Source of the DNA: Pseudomonadota bacterium | GTDB lineage: Bacteria; Pseudomonadota; Gammaproteobacteria; Xanthomonadales; Xanthomonadaceae | NCBI GenBank assembly: GCA_963205495.1 | Contig: CAUJIN010000032.1 | Span: forward strand, 1-64,000 | Direction of reading: 5' to 3' | DNA: 64,000 nt | Shown: piece after piece, positions 14,957 to 23,762 of the stretch | Numbering within the stretch: the first letter of the stretch is position 1 | How the letters are laid out: each line of letters starts with the position of its first letter | The notes under the pieces: generated by a model | The model's input: the letters and a program-made list of their open reading frames with translations, nothing else | Told to the model about the DNA's origin: nothing | Database searches by the model: none | Translations under genes and position numbers: made by a program

Positions 14957-17017
14957 ATGAAGCTCCACGCAGCAACTTCCGCCCTTCTCCTGCTTCTCGC
15001 ACCCGCCTTCGCACAGGCCGACGCGCCGGCACCCGCCAGCACAACCGCACAGGCTGCGGCGCAGACCCGCTGGTCGGCCTGGGGCGGCTCGGTGGTGCTG
15101 CGCTGGAACCAGTATTTGCAGGACGAGGGCGCCACGCTCGGCACCCCCGAGCGCAATGTGCCGCTGGATTCCCCGCGCCTGAACGACGGCATCGCGCTGC
15201 GTCAGGCTTCGATCGGAGACCGATTCGCGATGCGCCGCGCAGGCAGCATCCAGTTCCGCACCGACGGGCACCAGTTCGACGGATTCACCGGCGGTTCGCT
15301 GCAGGTGGAAGGCGGCTATCGAATCACCCTGCCGCGCGGTGCCGGCACGCTGGACCTCACCGACTTCCGCCTTCGCCCCAGCCCGCTCGATCCGATGTTC
15401 CTGGATGTCGTGAGCGCGGATGGCAAGGCGTGGTTCTACATCGACCGGATGATGTACGAGATCGTCCGGCAAGGACATGTGCTGGCGGTCTACACCGCCG
15501 ACATGCGCATTTCCTTTGCGCTGGCCGAACGCATCGGCGCGCCCTGGATGGCGCACCAGTCGGTGGCCGATCTGGAAATCCTCACCGAGCTGCTGGTGGC
15601 CGAAGGCCCCAACAGCGCCTTGATTCCTGCCGCCGACCCCGTGCCCAGCCACTGGCACGGCGATCCGGTGCCGGGGCAGCCGGCCGGAACGTTCTATCAG
15701 GCCGACCTCTTCATGCAGTCGATGTCGATTTCCCGCAAGCGCCAGGACGGCACGAGCGGACCGAACGGCAACGGCCGCGTGGTGTTCGCGCCCAGCTCCA
15801 CCCTGCGCAACAACCGCAACAACGGCACCAGCAGCGCGACGATCCCCAATCAGGGCGCGCTGGGCACGAGCGCCGCGCTGTGGGGCGCCGACATTCCCTG
15901 GCGGCAGAAATTCAGCGGCAACTTCGCGCCCTACGGCAACGACCAGCACCCGTTTCTGATCTGGAATCTTTACCGTATCAACGCCAACGGCCGCCTCGAA
16001 CAGATCGCCCGCTCCGGGGTCAAGCACGCCTGGCTGACCACCAACGGCAACTGCGAACCGGGTGAATCGCACGACGGCCACATCCTCGGCCGCGGCTGCT
16101 CGGACACCTACAGCGACGGCAACAACGACGCCAACGGCGACCTCTCCTTCCGCCGCGAGATCGTTCCGTCCAAGGGCTTGTGGGGACGCTGCGGTTCACT
16201 CTTCGACCCCGACTGCGATGGCAACGCCGCCACGCCTTCGGGTGACGACGGCTACGTCCGCCGCATGGTGGTCCAGGAGTCGCAGATCAGCGCGACGACG
16301 AATCCCGGGGCCACCTATCTGTTCGATTCCTGGTATCTAAATCGCGAAGACATCAACATCTACAACTCCCAGGCATCGGTCCAGGCCACGCCAAGCTGGA
16401 GCGGATCGAACTGGAACCTCGGCTACACCGGCTTCAAGCTGGGTTCGGTGACGGATCGCTGGGTCAGCGAGAGCGTACCGGCAGGCGTCCAGGTGGCCAA
16501 TGTCGAACTCTCCACCGGCGAGGGCCACGCCAAGCTCGCGGTGCGCGTCACCGATCTTGGCAACGGCACCTGGCGCTACGACTACGCCCTGCACAACCTC
16601 GACTTCTCCCGCGCCGTCACGCAGGGCAGCGAACCCAACCTGCGGGTACTGAGCAGCACAGGTTTCGACCAGTTCGCGCTGCCGCTGCCCGCCGGAGCCG
16701 TCGTCACGGACGTGTGGTTCAGCGACGGCGATCTGACATCAGGCAACGACTGGGTGGCAGACGTGACCAGCGGCCAGGTCAGCTGGACCGCGCCGTCCGG
16801 AACGATGCTCGGCAGCAACACGCTCGACTGGGGCAGCCTTTACTCCTTCTCGATCACGGTCGATCGCGAGCCGATGACCGCGCAGGCGCAGGCGCGCATC
16901 GCCCAGGCCGGAACGCCCTCCAGCCATTCGGTGCAGACCCTGGTTCCGGATGGGACGCCGCCCTTGGGCGACGCGATCTTCTCGGACGGCTTCGAGGTCG
17001 CCCCCGACAGCGACTGA
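14957..17017 (+). CDS. secreted protein of unknown function, DGFE C-terminus
   Basis: Not recognised. The 686 residues start with a clear signal peptide (MKLHAATSALLLLLAPAFAQA, cleavage near residue 22) and contain no haem motif, no membrane anchor and few cysteines. The chain is rich in G, N, S, T and D with beta-type spacing; there is an Asp/Asn-rich, possibly calcium-binding stretch around SDGNNDANGDLSFRR and DPDCDGNAATPSGDDG. It ends with IFSDGFE plus eight residues, a tail I recall from many exported proteins of this bacterial group. The start is chosen for the signal peptide; the frame is open far upstream only as an antisense-like shadow. It is 47 bp after the pentahaem cytochrome and is probably its operon partner. 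A strong hairpin follows its stop. Confidence 0.75.
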   Translation: MKLHAATSALLLLLAPAFAQADAPAPASTTAQAAAQTRWSAWGGSVVLRWNQYLQDEGATLGTPERNVPLDSPRLNDGIALRQASIGDRFAMRRAGSIQFRTDGHQFDGFTGGSLQVEGGYRITLPRGAGTLDLTDFRLRPSPLDPMFLDVVSADGKAWFYIDRMMYEIVRQGHVLAVYTADMRISFALAERIGAPWMAHQSVADLEILTELLVAEGPNSALIPAADPVPSHWHGDPVPGQPAGTFYQADLFMQSMSISRKRQDGTSGPNGNGRVVFAPSSTLRNNRNNGTSSATIPNQGALGTSAALWGADIPWRQKFSGNFAPYGNDQHPFLIWNLYRINANGRLEQIARSGVKHAWLTTNGNCEPGESHDGHILGRGCSDTYSDGNNDANGDLSFRREIVPSKGLWGRCGSLFDPDCDGNAATPSGDDGYVRRMVVQESQISATTNPGATYLFDSWYLNREDINIYNSQASVQATPSWSGSNWNLGYTGFKLGSVTDRWVSESVPAGVQVANVELSTGEGHAKLAVRVTDLGNGTWRYDYALHNLDFSRAVTQGSEPNLRVLSSTGFDQFALPLPAGAVVTDVWFSDGDLTSGNDWVADVTSGQVSWTAPSGTMLGSNTLDWGSLYSFSITVDREPMTAQAQARIAQAGTPSSHSVQTLVPDGTPPLGDAIFSDGFEVAPDSD

Positions 17018-17021
17018 ACGC

Positions 17022-17052
17022 ACGAAGGCCTGGCCGTGGGCCAGGCCTTCGT
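17022..17052 (+). terminator. strong hairpin terminator after the secreted cytochrome partner
   Basis: A perfect 14-bp stem (ACGAAGGCCTGGCC with its complement) closes a GTG loop five bases after the stop codon. There is no long T-tract, but position and strength favour a terminator for the cytochrome operon. Confidence 0.7.
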
Positions 17053-17131
17053 TCCGGATGTTCCCGGACCGCGCTTCGAGCGGCGCAACCCGCAGCGGTT
17101 TTCCGCGCCGCGGGAGGCCTCGGATGCAGGC

Positions 17132-19126
17132 CTACCAGTGCACCCCGCGCATCAGGGAGGCAAAGGCGATCTGTTCGCTGGTGGCTTCCGGTGCCTCGCC
17201 TTCGCGCGCGCCCTTGACGCCCTTGGCCGCGGCCGAATCGGGGAACAGCTCGAAGGCGGTGTTCATCACCACTTCGTACGCCTTGGGCGCCAGCGCGTTG
17301 ACCACGCTGGCGAAGATGCCCAGGCGCGTGGCGATGCGGCTGGGACGTTCGATGATGCCCTGCACGACGAGGTCCGCGGCCTCGTCCGGAGTGAGCGTGG
17401 GCACGCTGTCGTACATCTTGGTCGGGGCGATCATCGGAGTCTTCACCAGCGGCATGTTGATCGTGGTGAAGACGATGCCCTTGCCGGAAAGCTCGCCCTG
17501 GGCGCAGCGGCTGAAGGCGTCGAGCGCGGCCTTGGAGGCGACGTAGGCCGAGAATCGGGGCGAATTGGCCAGCACGCCGATCGAGCTGATGTTGATGATG
17601 TGACCGCGACGGCGCTCGGTCATCTTCGGCAAAAAGCCCATGATGAGCCGCAGCGAACCGAAGTAGTTGAGCTGCATGGTGCGCTCGAAGTCGTGGAAGC
17701 GGTCGTAGGACAGTTCGATCGAACGCCGGATCGAGCGCCCGGCGTTGTTCACGAGTACGTCCACGCCGCCGTGCGCGGCCACGACCTTCTCCACCAGCGC
17801 ATCGCACGAGGCCATGTCGGCCAGGTCGCAGGTATAGGCGTGGCAGTTGCCGCCTGCGGCGTTGATCTCGTCGCGCGTGGCGAACAGCTCCTCTTCGCCG
17901 CGCGCCACGATGACGGTGGTGGCGCCCGCCGCGGCCACCTTGAGCGCGGTGGCCTTGCCGATGCCGGAGGAGCCGCCGGTGATCAGCACCACCTTGCCCT
18001 TTACCTTGCCCTTGAGGCTGCGGTCCACGAACAGCGCCGGGTCGAGGTGGCGTTCCCAGTAGTCCCACAGGCGCCAGGCGTAGTCGTCCAGCGCCGGCAG
18101 GCGGATGCCGCTGCCCTTGAGCGCGCGCTCGGTTTCGCGTGAGTCGAAGCGGGTGGAATAGGTGATGAGGCCGATGACTTCCTTGGGAATGCCCAGGTCG
18201 CGCAGCACCATGCCGGTGAAACGCTTGACCGGCGGCAGGTTGGAGAGCGTCGCCTTGATCGGAAACGGCACGAAGGAGAACATCCGCGCGTCCAGTCGCA
18301 TCGTCATCTGCGGCGCGTGGCCGGCGCGGGCGAAGAGGTTCAGCACCTCGCCGATGCGGCGCGGAGCGGGATCGGTGAGGTGGAAACAACCGCCGTTGAG
18401 GCCCGGTTTGTGCGCGATGTGGTCCATGGCATCGGCGACGTAATCCACCGGCACCAGGTTCACCCGCCCGCCCTCGATGCCGATCATCGGCATCCACGGC
18501 GGCAGGATCTCGCGCAGCTTCTTGAGCGCGCTGAAGAAATAGTAGGGGCCGTCGATCTTGTCGATCTCGCCGGTCTGCGAGTGCCCCACCACCATGCCGG
18601 GACGATAGATGCGGTACGGCCGACTGCACTCCTCGCGCACCACCTTCTCCGCATCGTGCTTGGTGCGGAAATAGGGATGATCCAGATCCTCGGCCTCGTC
18701 GAACATGTCCTCGCGGAAGGTGCCCGAATACAGGCCTGCGGCGGCAATGGAGCTGGCGTGGTGGAAGCAGCCGGCATTGACCGCTTCGGCCAGCGCCACC
18801 GCGTTGCGCGTGCCTTCCACGTTGGCCACGATCTGGCTCGGGCCATCGGCTGCGAGGTCATAGATCGCCGCCAGATGGAAGAAGTGCCTGATCTTGCCCT
18901 TCAGTTCGGCGGCCTTTTCCGCGCTCACGCCCAGGCGCGGCTTGGCGAGGTCGCCCTGCACCGCGACGATGCGCTTGGCATCCCATCCCATGCGCTCGAC
19001 CAGCGCATCGAGCTTTTTCTGCGAACCCTTGCGCACCAGCACATGCACCGTGCCCTTGCGCTTGAGCAGGTTGGTGACCAGATGGCGCCCGATGAAACCG
19101 GTGGCGCCGGTGACGAAATAGCTCAT
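17132..19126 (-). CDS. two-domain SDR protein, fatty acyl-CoA/aldehyde reductase-like
   Basis: A 664-residue fusion of two Rossmann reductases. Domain 1 (1-360) is an extended SDR/NAD-binding-4 type with TGATGFIG at 6-13 and a Y152xxxK156 pair. Domain 2 (about 376-625) is a classical SDR with TGGSSGIG at 383-390, NNAG at 460-463, a serine in NISSIG at about 514, and Y528/K532. Size and domain order match the bifunctional fatty acyl-CoA reductase described from Marinobacter (about 660 residues) that makes fatty alcohols for wax esters; this assignment rests on architecture and remembered similarity. The ATG at 19126 has a strong CAGGAGAGG site; the longer frame to 19276 is rejected. It is divergent from an acyl-CoA-binding protein and a TetR regulator, which fits acyl-CoA chemistry. 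Confidence 0.85.
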   Translation of the reverse strand: MSYFVTGATGFIGRHLVTNLLKRKGTVHVLVRKGSQKKLDALVERMGWDAKRIVAVQGDLAKPRLGVSAEKAAELKGKIRHFFHLAAIYDLAADGPSQIVANVEGTRNAVALAEAVNAGCFHHASSIAAAGLYSGTFREDMFDEAEDLDHPYFRTKHDAEKVVREECSRPYRIYRPGMVVGHSQTGEIDKIDGPYYFFSALKKLREILPPWMPMIGIEGGRVNLVPVDYVADAMDHIAHKPGLNGGCFHLTDPAPRRIGEVLNLFARAGHAPQMTMRLDARMFSFVPFPIKATLSNLPPVKRFTGMVLRDLGIPKEVIGLITYSTRFDSRETERALKGSGIRLPALDDYAWRLWDYWERHLDPALFVDRSLKGKVKGKVVLITGGSSGIGKATALKVAAAGATTVIVARGEEELFATRDEINAAGGNCHAYTCDLADMASCDALVEKVVAAHGGVDVLVNNAGRSIRRSIELSYDRFHDFERTMQLNYFGSLRLIMGFLPKMTERRRGHIINISSIGVLANSPRFSAYVASKAALDAFSRCAQGELSGKGIVFTTINMPLVKTPMIAPTKMYDSVPTLTPDEAADLVVQGIIERPSRIATRLGIFASVVNALAPKAYEVVMNTAFELFPDSAAAKGVKGAREGEAPEATSEQIAFASLMRGVHW

Positions 19127-19323
19127 GCTCCCCTCTCCTGGACGTGGATCTGCGCCCGCGAAAGCGCCCTGCGCGCCGCCGCATCGCGTGACTTGCCGTG
19201 CGCGCCAACGATAACCAGAACGCCGGAGGCTGTCATCCGCGCCCAAGGCTCGCCTTTGACGCCCTTCCGGGCTCATGCTATGACACTGCCAACGCGCTTC
19301 GCGCCTTTTCCGAGGGTTTTCCC

Positions 19324-19581
19324 GTGTCCGATCTTTCCGCCCAGTTCGAACAGGCTTCCAAGGACGTCAAGAACCTCCCCGAGCGGCCGGACAACGACAC
19401 CCTGCTCAAGCTCTACGCGCTCTACAAGCAGGGCTCGGAAGGCGACGTCAACGGCCCCAAGCCCGGATTCTTCGACTTCGTGGGCACCGCCAAGTACGAG
19501 GCATGGAACAAGCTTGCCGGCACCTCGCAGGAGGATGCGATGAAGAAATACATCGCGCTGGTGAAGAAGCTGCTGCGCTGA
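19324..19581 (+). CDS. acyl-CoA-binding protein
   Basis: Small cytoplasmic carrier that binds medium- and long-chain acyl-CoA esters. The 85 residues match the four-helix ACBP length, with the family segments LYALYKQGSEGDVNGPKPG and KYEAWNKLAGTSQEDAMKKYI that hold the conserved Tyr and Lys ligand-binding residues. The start is a GTG at 19324 (MSDLSAQFEQ) with GAGGG about seven bases upstream; the frame open to 19198 lacks family similarity. It is three bases before the TetR gene, so the two are one operon, and it is divergent from the acyl-CoA reductase-like gene. Bacterial ACBPs are uncommon, which makes the clustering informative. Confidence 0.93.
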   Translation: MSDLSAQFEQASKDVKNLPERPDNDTLLKLYALYKQGSEGDVNGPKPGFFDFVGTAKYEAWNKLAGTSQEDAMKKYIALVKKLLR

Positions 19582-19584
19582 ACC

Positions 19585-20220
19585 ATGGCACGCGGCACGC
19601 GCGAGCGCATCCTCGACACCAGCCTGGTGATGTTCAACTCGCAGGGCGAGCCCAACGTCACCACCAACCACATCGCCGACGAGCTGGAGATCAGCCCGGG
19701 GAACCTCTACTACCACTTCCGCAACAAGGACGACATCGTCGCCCACCTGTTCGCCCGCTACGAGGAGCGCATCGACCGGGTGCTGGTGGTGCCCGACGAC
19801 CGCCTGCCGGGGCTGGAAGACCTCTGGATGCAGCTGCACGCGGTTTACGAGTGCATCTGGGACTACCGCTTCCTGTTCCGAGACCTGGTCGACATCCTCA
19901 CGCGCAACCGCAAGCTGCGGCTGCACTTCGCGCGCATCCTCAAGCGCGCCTCGGACAATGCCACCGAGGTGATGCGGGCGATGGTTCGCGCCGGCATGAT
20001 GCGCGCCTCGGCCGACGAGATCCGCGCCACCGCGGACAACATCCTCGTCATCGCCACCTTCTGGTTGAATTTCAGCGCGGTGCGCGGCGAGCGCGACGAA
20101 CAGGAAGCCATCCGCCTCGGCATCCATCAGGTCATCATGCTGCTGGCCCCCTTCCTGCGCGACGCCGAACGCCTGCACCTCAACCAGCTCGCCGGCGCCT
20201 ATCTGTCGGAAAACCGCTGA
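19585..20220 (+). CDS. TetR-family transcriptional regulator
   Basis: A 211-residue regulator with an N-terminal helix-turn-helix (about 8-52: RERILDTSLVMFNSQGEPN, then ADELEISPGNLYYHFRNKDDI) typical of TetR proteins, followed by an all-helical ligand-binding domain. The start codon is three bases after the acyl-CoA-binding protein stop. It may sense an acyl-CoA or related lipid and control its own operon and the divergent reductase; no operator was identified with confidence in the 197 bp between the divergent starts. A second TetR motif or truncation is not seen. Confidence 0.9.
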   Translation: MARGTRERILDTSLVMFNSQGEPNVTTNHIADELEISPGNLYYHFRNKDDIVAHLFARYEERIDRVLVVPDDRLPGLEDLWMQLHAVYECIWDYRFLFRDLVDILTRNRKLRLHFARILKRASDNATEVMRAMVRAGMMRASADEIRATADNILVIATFWLNFSAVRGERDEQEAIRLGIHQVIMLLAPFLRDAERLHLNQLAGAYLSENR

Positions 20221-20343
20221 AGGCGATTTTCCGGCGCGGCGTCAGACCGCCGATCAGCCTTCGAGGCCGCCGTCGCGCCCGAGCCGGCACTGCGGCGCGT
20301 GGCCGATCAGTGCGGTCTCGCCAAGCGGGCCGTTCAGAAGCGT

Positions 20344-22950
20344 TCATCGCTGCGGCAGGCAGGATTTGGCGGCCGCGGCGATGCCTTCGGCGTCGATGCC
20401 GAAGTGCCGACGCAGCGCCGAACGGGTGTCGCTGCAGCCAAAACCGTCGGTGCCCAGGGTCCGGTAGCTGCGGCCGGCCGGCAGGTGGGCGCGCAGCAGT
20501 TCGGGCACGGCGCTCACGTAGTCGCTGGCCGCCACGATCGGCCCCTGCGTCGCCGCCAGCACCTGCGCGATCCAGGGCGTGCCGCCGCCCGTCGCGCAGG
20601 CGCGCCCGTCGCGCGCCAGCTCGCTCCAGCTCGTGATGCTGACCACGCTGGCCGCGATGCCATCCTGCGCCAGTCGTTCGGCGGCGCGCAGCGCCTCGGG
20701 CAGGATCGCGCCCGAGGCCAGCAGGGTGGCCTGTCCACGCACCTTGCCAGCCGACGCCGCGGCACGGAGCAGATAGGCGCCGCGCACCACGTCCTCGCGC
20801 GCGCCCTCGGGCAGGTCCAACTGGGCATAGTTCTCGTTGGTGAGGGTGATGTAGTGGAAGACGTCGCGCTGCTCCACGCACATCTCGCGCATTCCCGCAT
20901 CGAGGATCGCCGCCAGCTCGCCCGCGAACGCCGGATCATAGGCACGGCAGTTGGGCACCGTGGCCGCCACGAGCTGGCTGGTGCCGTCCTGGTGCTGCAG
21001 CCCTTCCCCGGCCAGCGTGGTGCGGCCGCTGGTGGCGCCCAGCAGGAAGCCGCGCGCGTGCTGGTCGGCCGCGGCCCAGATGGCATCGCCCACGCGCTGG
21101 AACCCGAACATCGAGTAGTAGATGTAGAACGGCAGCATCGCCAGGCCGTGCACGCTGTAGCTGGTCGCTGCGGCGGTCCAGCTCGCCAGCGCACCGGCTT
21201 CGGTGATGCCCTCCTCCAGGATCTGGCCGTCACGCGCCTCGCGGTAGGAGAGGATGGAGCCGATGTCCTCGGGCGCGTAGCGCTGGCCCACGTCGCTGTA
21301 GATTCCGACCTGCTTGAACAGGTTGTCCATGCCGAAGGTGCGCGCCTCGTCGGCCACGATCGGGACCACGCGCGGCCCCAGCGCGGCGTCCTTGAGCAGG
21401 CCGCCCATCATGCGCACGAAGGCCATGGTGGTGCTCATTTCCCGGCCCTCGGGCGCCAACGCGAAGCGCGCCCAGCGTTCCATCGGCGGGATCTCCAGCG
21501 GCTCGCACTCGGTGCTGCGCCGCGGCAGGTAGCCCCCCAGCCGCCGGCGGTGCTCGTGCAGGTAGCGCATTTCGGCGCTGTCGTCCGCCGGCCGCAGGAA
21601 GCGCAGCGCGCGCGCATCCTCGTCGCTGAGCGGCAGGTTGAAGCGGTTGCGGAACTCGATCAGCGCGTCCTCGTCCAGTTTCTTCTGGCTGTGCGTGGTC
21701 ATCCGGCCCTGTCCGGCCGCGCCCATGCCGTAGCCCTTCTTGGTCAGGGCCAAAATCACGGTCGGCTGGCCGCGGTGCGAGGCCGCGGCCGCGTAGGCGG
21801 CGTGGATCTTCACCAGATCGTGCCCGCCGCGCTTGAGGCGGTCGATCTGCTCGTCGGTCATGCCCTGCGCCAGCGCCGCCAGCTCCGGATGCTGGCCGAA
21901 GAAGTGGTCGCGGTTGTAGCGCCCGTCCTTGGCGGCGAAGGTCTGCATCTGGCCGTCCACGGTCTCGCCCAGCGTGCGCACCAGAGTGCCGGTGAGGTCT
22001 CGCGCGAACAGGCCGTCCCAGTCGCTGCCCCACAGCAGCTTGATGACATTCCAGCCGCTGCCGGTGAACAGCCGCTCCAGTTCATCGACGATGCGATCGT
22101 TGCCGCGCACTGGGCCGTCCAGCCGCTGCAGGTTGCAGTTGACCACCCACACCAGGTTGTCGAGGCGCTCGCGCGCGGCGAGGGTGAGCGCGCTGGTGCT
22201 TTCCGGCTCGTCCATCTCGCCGTCGCCAAACACGCCCCAGACCTTGCGGCCCGCGCAGTCGAGCAGGCCGCGGTCGGTGAGGTAGTGCATGAAGCGCGCG
22301 TGGTAGATGCTGCTGATCGGCCCCAGGCCCATCGAGCCGGTCGGGAACTGCCAGAAATCGGGCATCAGGTGCGGGTGCGGGTAGCTGCACAGGCCGCGCG
22401 CGCCCGCCTCCGGAGCGGTGAGTTCACGGCGGAAGTGCACCAGATCCTGCTCGCCGAGGAACCCTTCCAGAAAGGCGCGCGCGTACACGCCCGGCGCGCT
22501 GTGCGGCTGGAAGAACACCAGATCGCCGCGGTGCTGGCCGGGTTCCAGGCCTTCGCGCGCGCGGAAGAAGTGGTTGAACCCGACCTCGAAGAGATCCGCC
22601 GCGCTGGCGTAGCTGGCGATGTGCCCGCCCAGTTCGCCCGCGGCGCGGTTGGTGCGCACCACCATCGCCAGGGCGTTCCAGCGCATCAGCGAGCACAGCC
22701 GCTCCTCGATCGCCAGGTCGCCCGGGAACGGCGGCTGCGCCTCCACCGCGACGGTGTTGACGTAGGGCGTGTTGAGCCGCGGACGCCAGGGCACGCGCTG
22801 CCGGTGCGCGAGCTCGACGAGCTGGTCGAGCAGGAAGCCCGCGCGCTCCGATCCCTGCGCCGCCAGCAGCGCAAGGAAGGCTTCGCGCCATTCCGCGGTT
22901 TCCTGCGGATCGCGGTCCATCGGTGCCGATGAATCTGCCGTTTCGCTCAT
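20344..22950 (-). CDS. aceE: pyruvate dehydrogenase E1 component, homodimeric type
   Basis: Thiamine-diphosphate enzyme that decarboxylates pyruvate and acetylates the lipoyl group of E2. The 868 residues match the gammaproteobacterial homodimeric E1 (about 890): NTPYVNTVAVEAQPPFPGD near the N-terminus, the ThDP motif GDGEMDEPES with a following VVNCNLQRLDGPVRGN, and C-terminal LGTDGFGCSDTR. The ATG at 22950 is chosen because AGGAG lies five bases upstream; a GTG two codons earlier overlaps that site. Neither aceF nor lpd lies beside it, so it is an isolated copy; whether another aceE exists elsewhere in the genome is unknown. It needs lipoylated E2, for which lipA is in this window. Confidence 0.95.
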   Translation of the reverse strand: MSETADSSAPMDRDPQETAEWREAFLALLAAQGSERAGFLLDQLVELAHRQRVPWRPRLNTPYVNTVAVEAQPPFPGDLAIEERLCSLMRWNALAMVVRTNRAAGELGGHIASYASAADLFEVGFNHFFRAREGLEPGQHRGDLVFFQPHSAPGVYARAFLEGFLGEQDLVHFRRELTAPEAGARGLCSYPHPHLMPDFWQFPTGSMGLGPISSIYHARFMHYLTDRGLLDCAGRKVWGVFGDGEMDEPESTSALTLAARERLDNLVWVVNCNLQRLDGPVRGNDRIVDELERLFTGSGWNVIKLLWGSDWDGLFARDLTGTLVRTLGETVDGQMQTFAAKDGRYNRDHFFGQHPELAALAQGMTDEQIDRLKRGGHDLVKIHAAYAAAASHRGQPTVILALTKKGYGMGAAGQGRMTTHSQKKLDEDALIEFRNRFNLPLSDEDARALRFLRPADDSAEMRYLHEHRRRLGGYLPRRSTECEPLEIPPMERWARFALAPEGREMSTTMAFVRMMGGLLKDAALGPRVVPIVADEARTFGMDNLFKQVGIYSDVGQRYAPEDIGSILSYREARDGQILEEGITEAGALASWTAAATSYSVHGLAMLPFYIYYSMFGFQRVGDAIWAAADQHARGFLLGATSGRTTLAGEGLQHQDGTSQLVAATVPNCRAYDPAFAGELAAILDAGMREMCVEQRDVFHYITLTNENYAQLDLPEGAREDVVRGAYLLRAAASAGKVRGQATLLASGAILPEALRAAERLAQDGIAASVVSITSWSELARDGRACATGGGTPWIAQVLAATQGPIVAASDYVSAVPELLRAHLPAGRSYRTLGTDGFGCSDTRSALRRHFGIDAEGIAAAAKSCLPQR

Positions 22951-23074
22951 GTCCACTCCTGTTGCGCCCGCCGGATGGCATGCACGCTGCTGAAACCGGG
23001 ATCATCCGGTGTCGGGAGAGCCGGGGCAATCCACCCTGTCATGCGCAGCCGCGATCTCCACCTTTCCCGACCGC

Positions 23075-23107
23075 AAAAAGCGACAGGCCCCGAAACCGGG
23101 GCCTGTC
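23075..23107 (-). terminator. rho-independent terminator of the phasin gene
   Basis: On the reverse strand a 10-bp GACAGGCCCC / GGGGCCTGTC stem with a six-base loop is followed by GCTTTTTG. It sits 30 bp past the phasin stop and is the clearest intrinsic terminator in the window. Confidence 0.9.
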
Positions 23108-23136
23108 CGTGTGAAACCTTGGGAGCGAACCGCGGA

Positions 23137-23568
23137 TCAGGCCGCCTTCTTCACCGTGCGGCGCGCCTGGGTCGAGGCCTTGCGAACCGATGCCTTGGCG
23201 GTCTTGCCGGCAGCCGCGACCTTGCGCGTGGTGACCTTGCGCGAGGCCTTCGACTTGGCCTTGCCGCGGGCGAAGCCTTCCATCACCGGCGCCAGACGCG
23301 ACTGGACCTGGCTGCGGATCGCCTCATAGGTGCCGTTGGCCTGCGTCAGCACCGGCTGCACGCGGGCCTTGACCTGATCCAGACCGGCGCGCGCCTGATC
23401 CTTGAGGCCCTCGATGCGCTGCGCCGCCGAAGCGCGGAACTGGCTGCCTTCTTCGACCAGGGTGCCGTAAGTCTTGAGCGCCTGCTTGCGGCTGAGGGAA
23501 ACCACGCCCAGACCGGCGAGCCAAAGGTCGCGGGGATCCACGGCGGCGGACTTTGCTTGCTTGACCAT
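23137..23568 (-). CDS. phasin-family protein with basic histone-like tail
   Basis: A 143-residue phasin: amphipathic helical N-terminal domain (about 1-100, with DLWLAGLGVVSLSRKQALKTYGTLVEEG) of the type that coats polyhydroxyalkanoate granules. The last 43 or so residues are Lys/Arg/Ala-rich (KAKSKASRKVTTRKVAAAGKT and onward), like the histone H1-like tail of PhaF, which tethers granules to the nucleoid. The start at 23568 has AGGAGCAGAAAG upstream; the longer frame to 23646 is rejected. A strong terminator follows. No PHA synthase is in the window, so the granule role is inferred from the family. Confidence 0.85.
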   Translation of the reverse strand: MVKQAKSAAVDPRDLWLAGLGVVSLSRKQALKTYGTLVEEGSQFRASAAQRIEGLKDQARAGLDQVKARVQPVLTQANGTYEAIRSQVQSRLAPVMEGFARGKAKSKASRKVTTRKVAAAGKTAKASVRKASTQARRTVKKAA

Positions 23569-23762
23569 CTTTCTGCTCCTGAAGTGTCGGCCACGCGGCC
23601 GGGATCGGTTCTGCGAGGCAAAGACTAGAAACCGCGCATGGAGCAATCACACTATCGGGGCGCGGGTTTTGGGCGTGATTCAGTTTTCGCCGCGCCGCGC
23701 ACGGCTTGCCAAGCACCGCCGCGATTGCAATGCTGGCCCGCACGTCGCAACGAGGCACCGCC

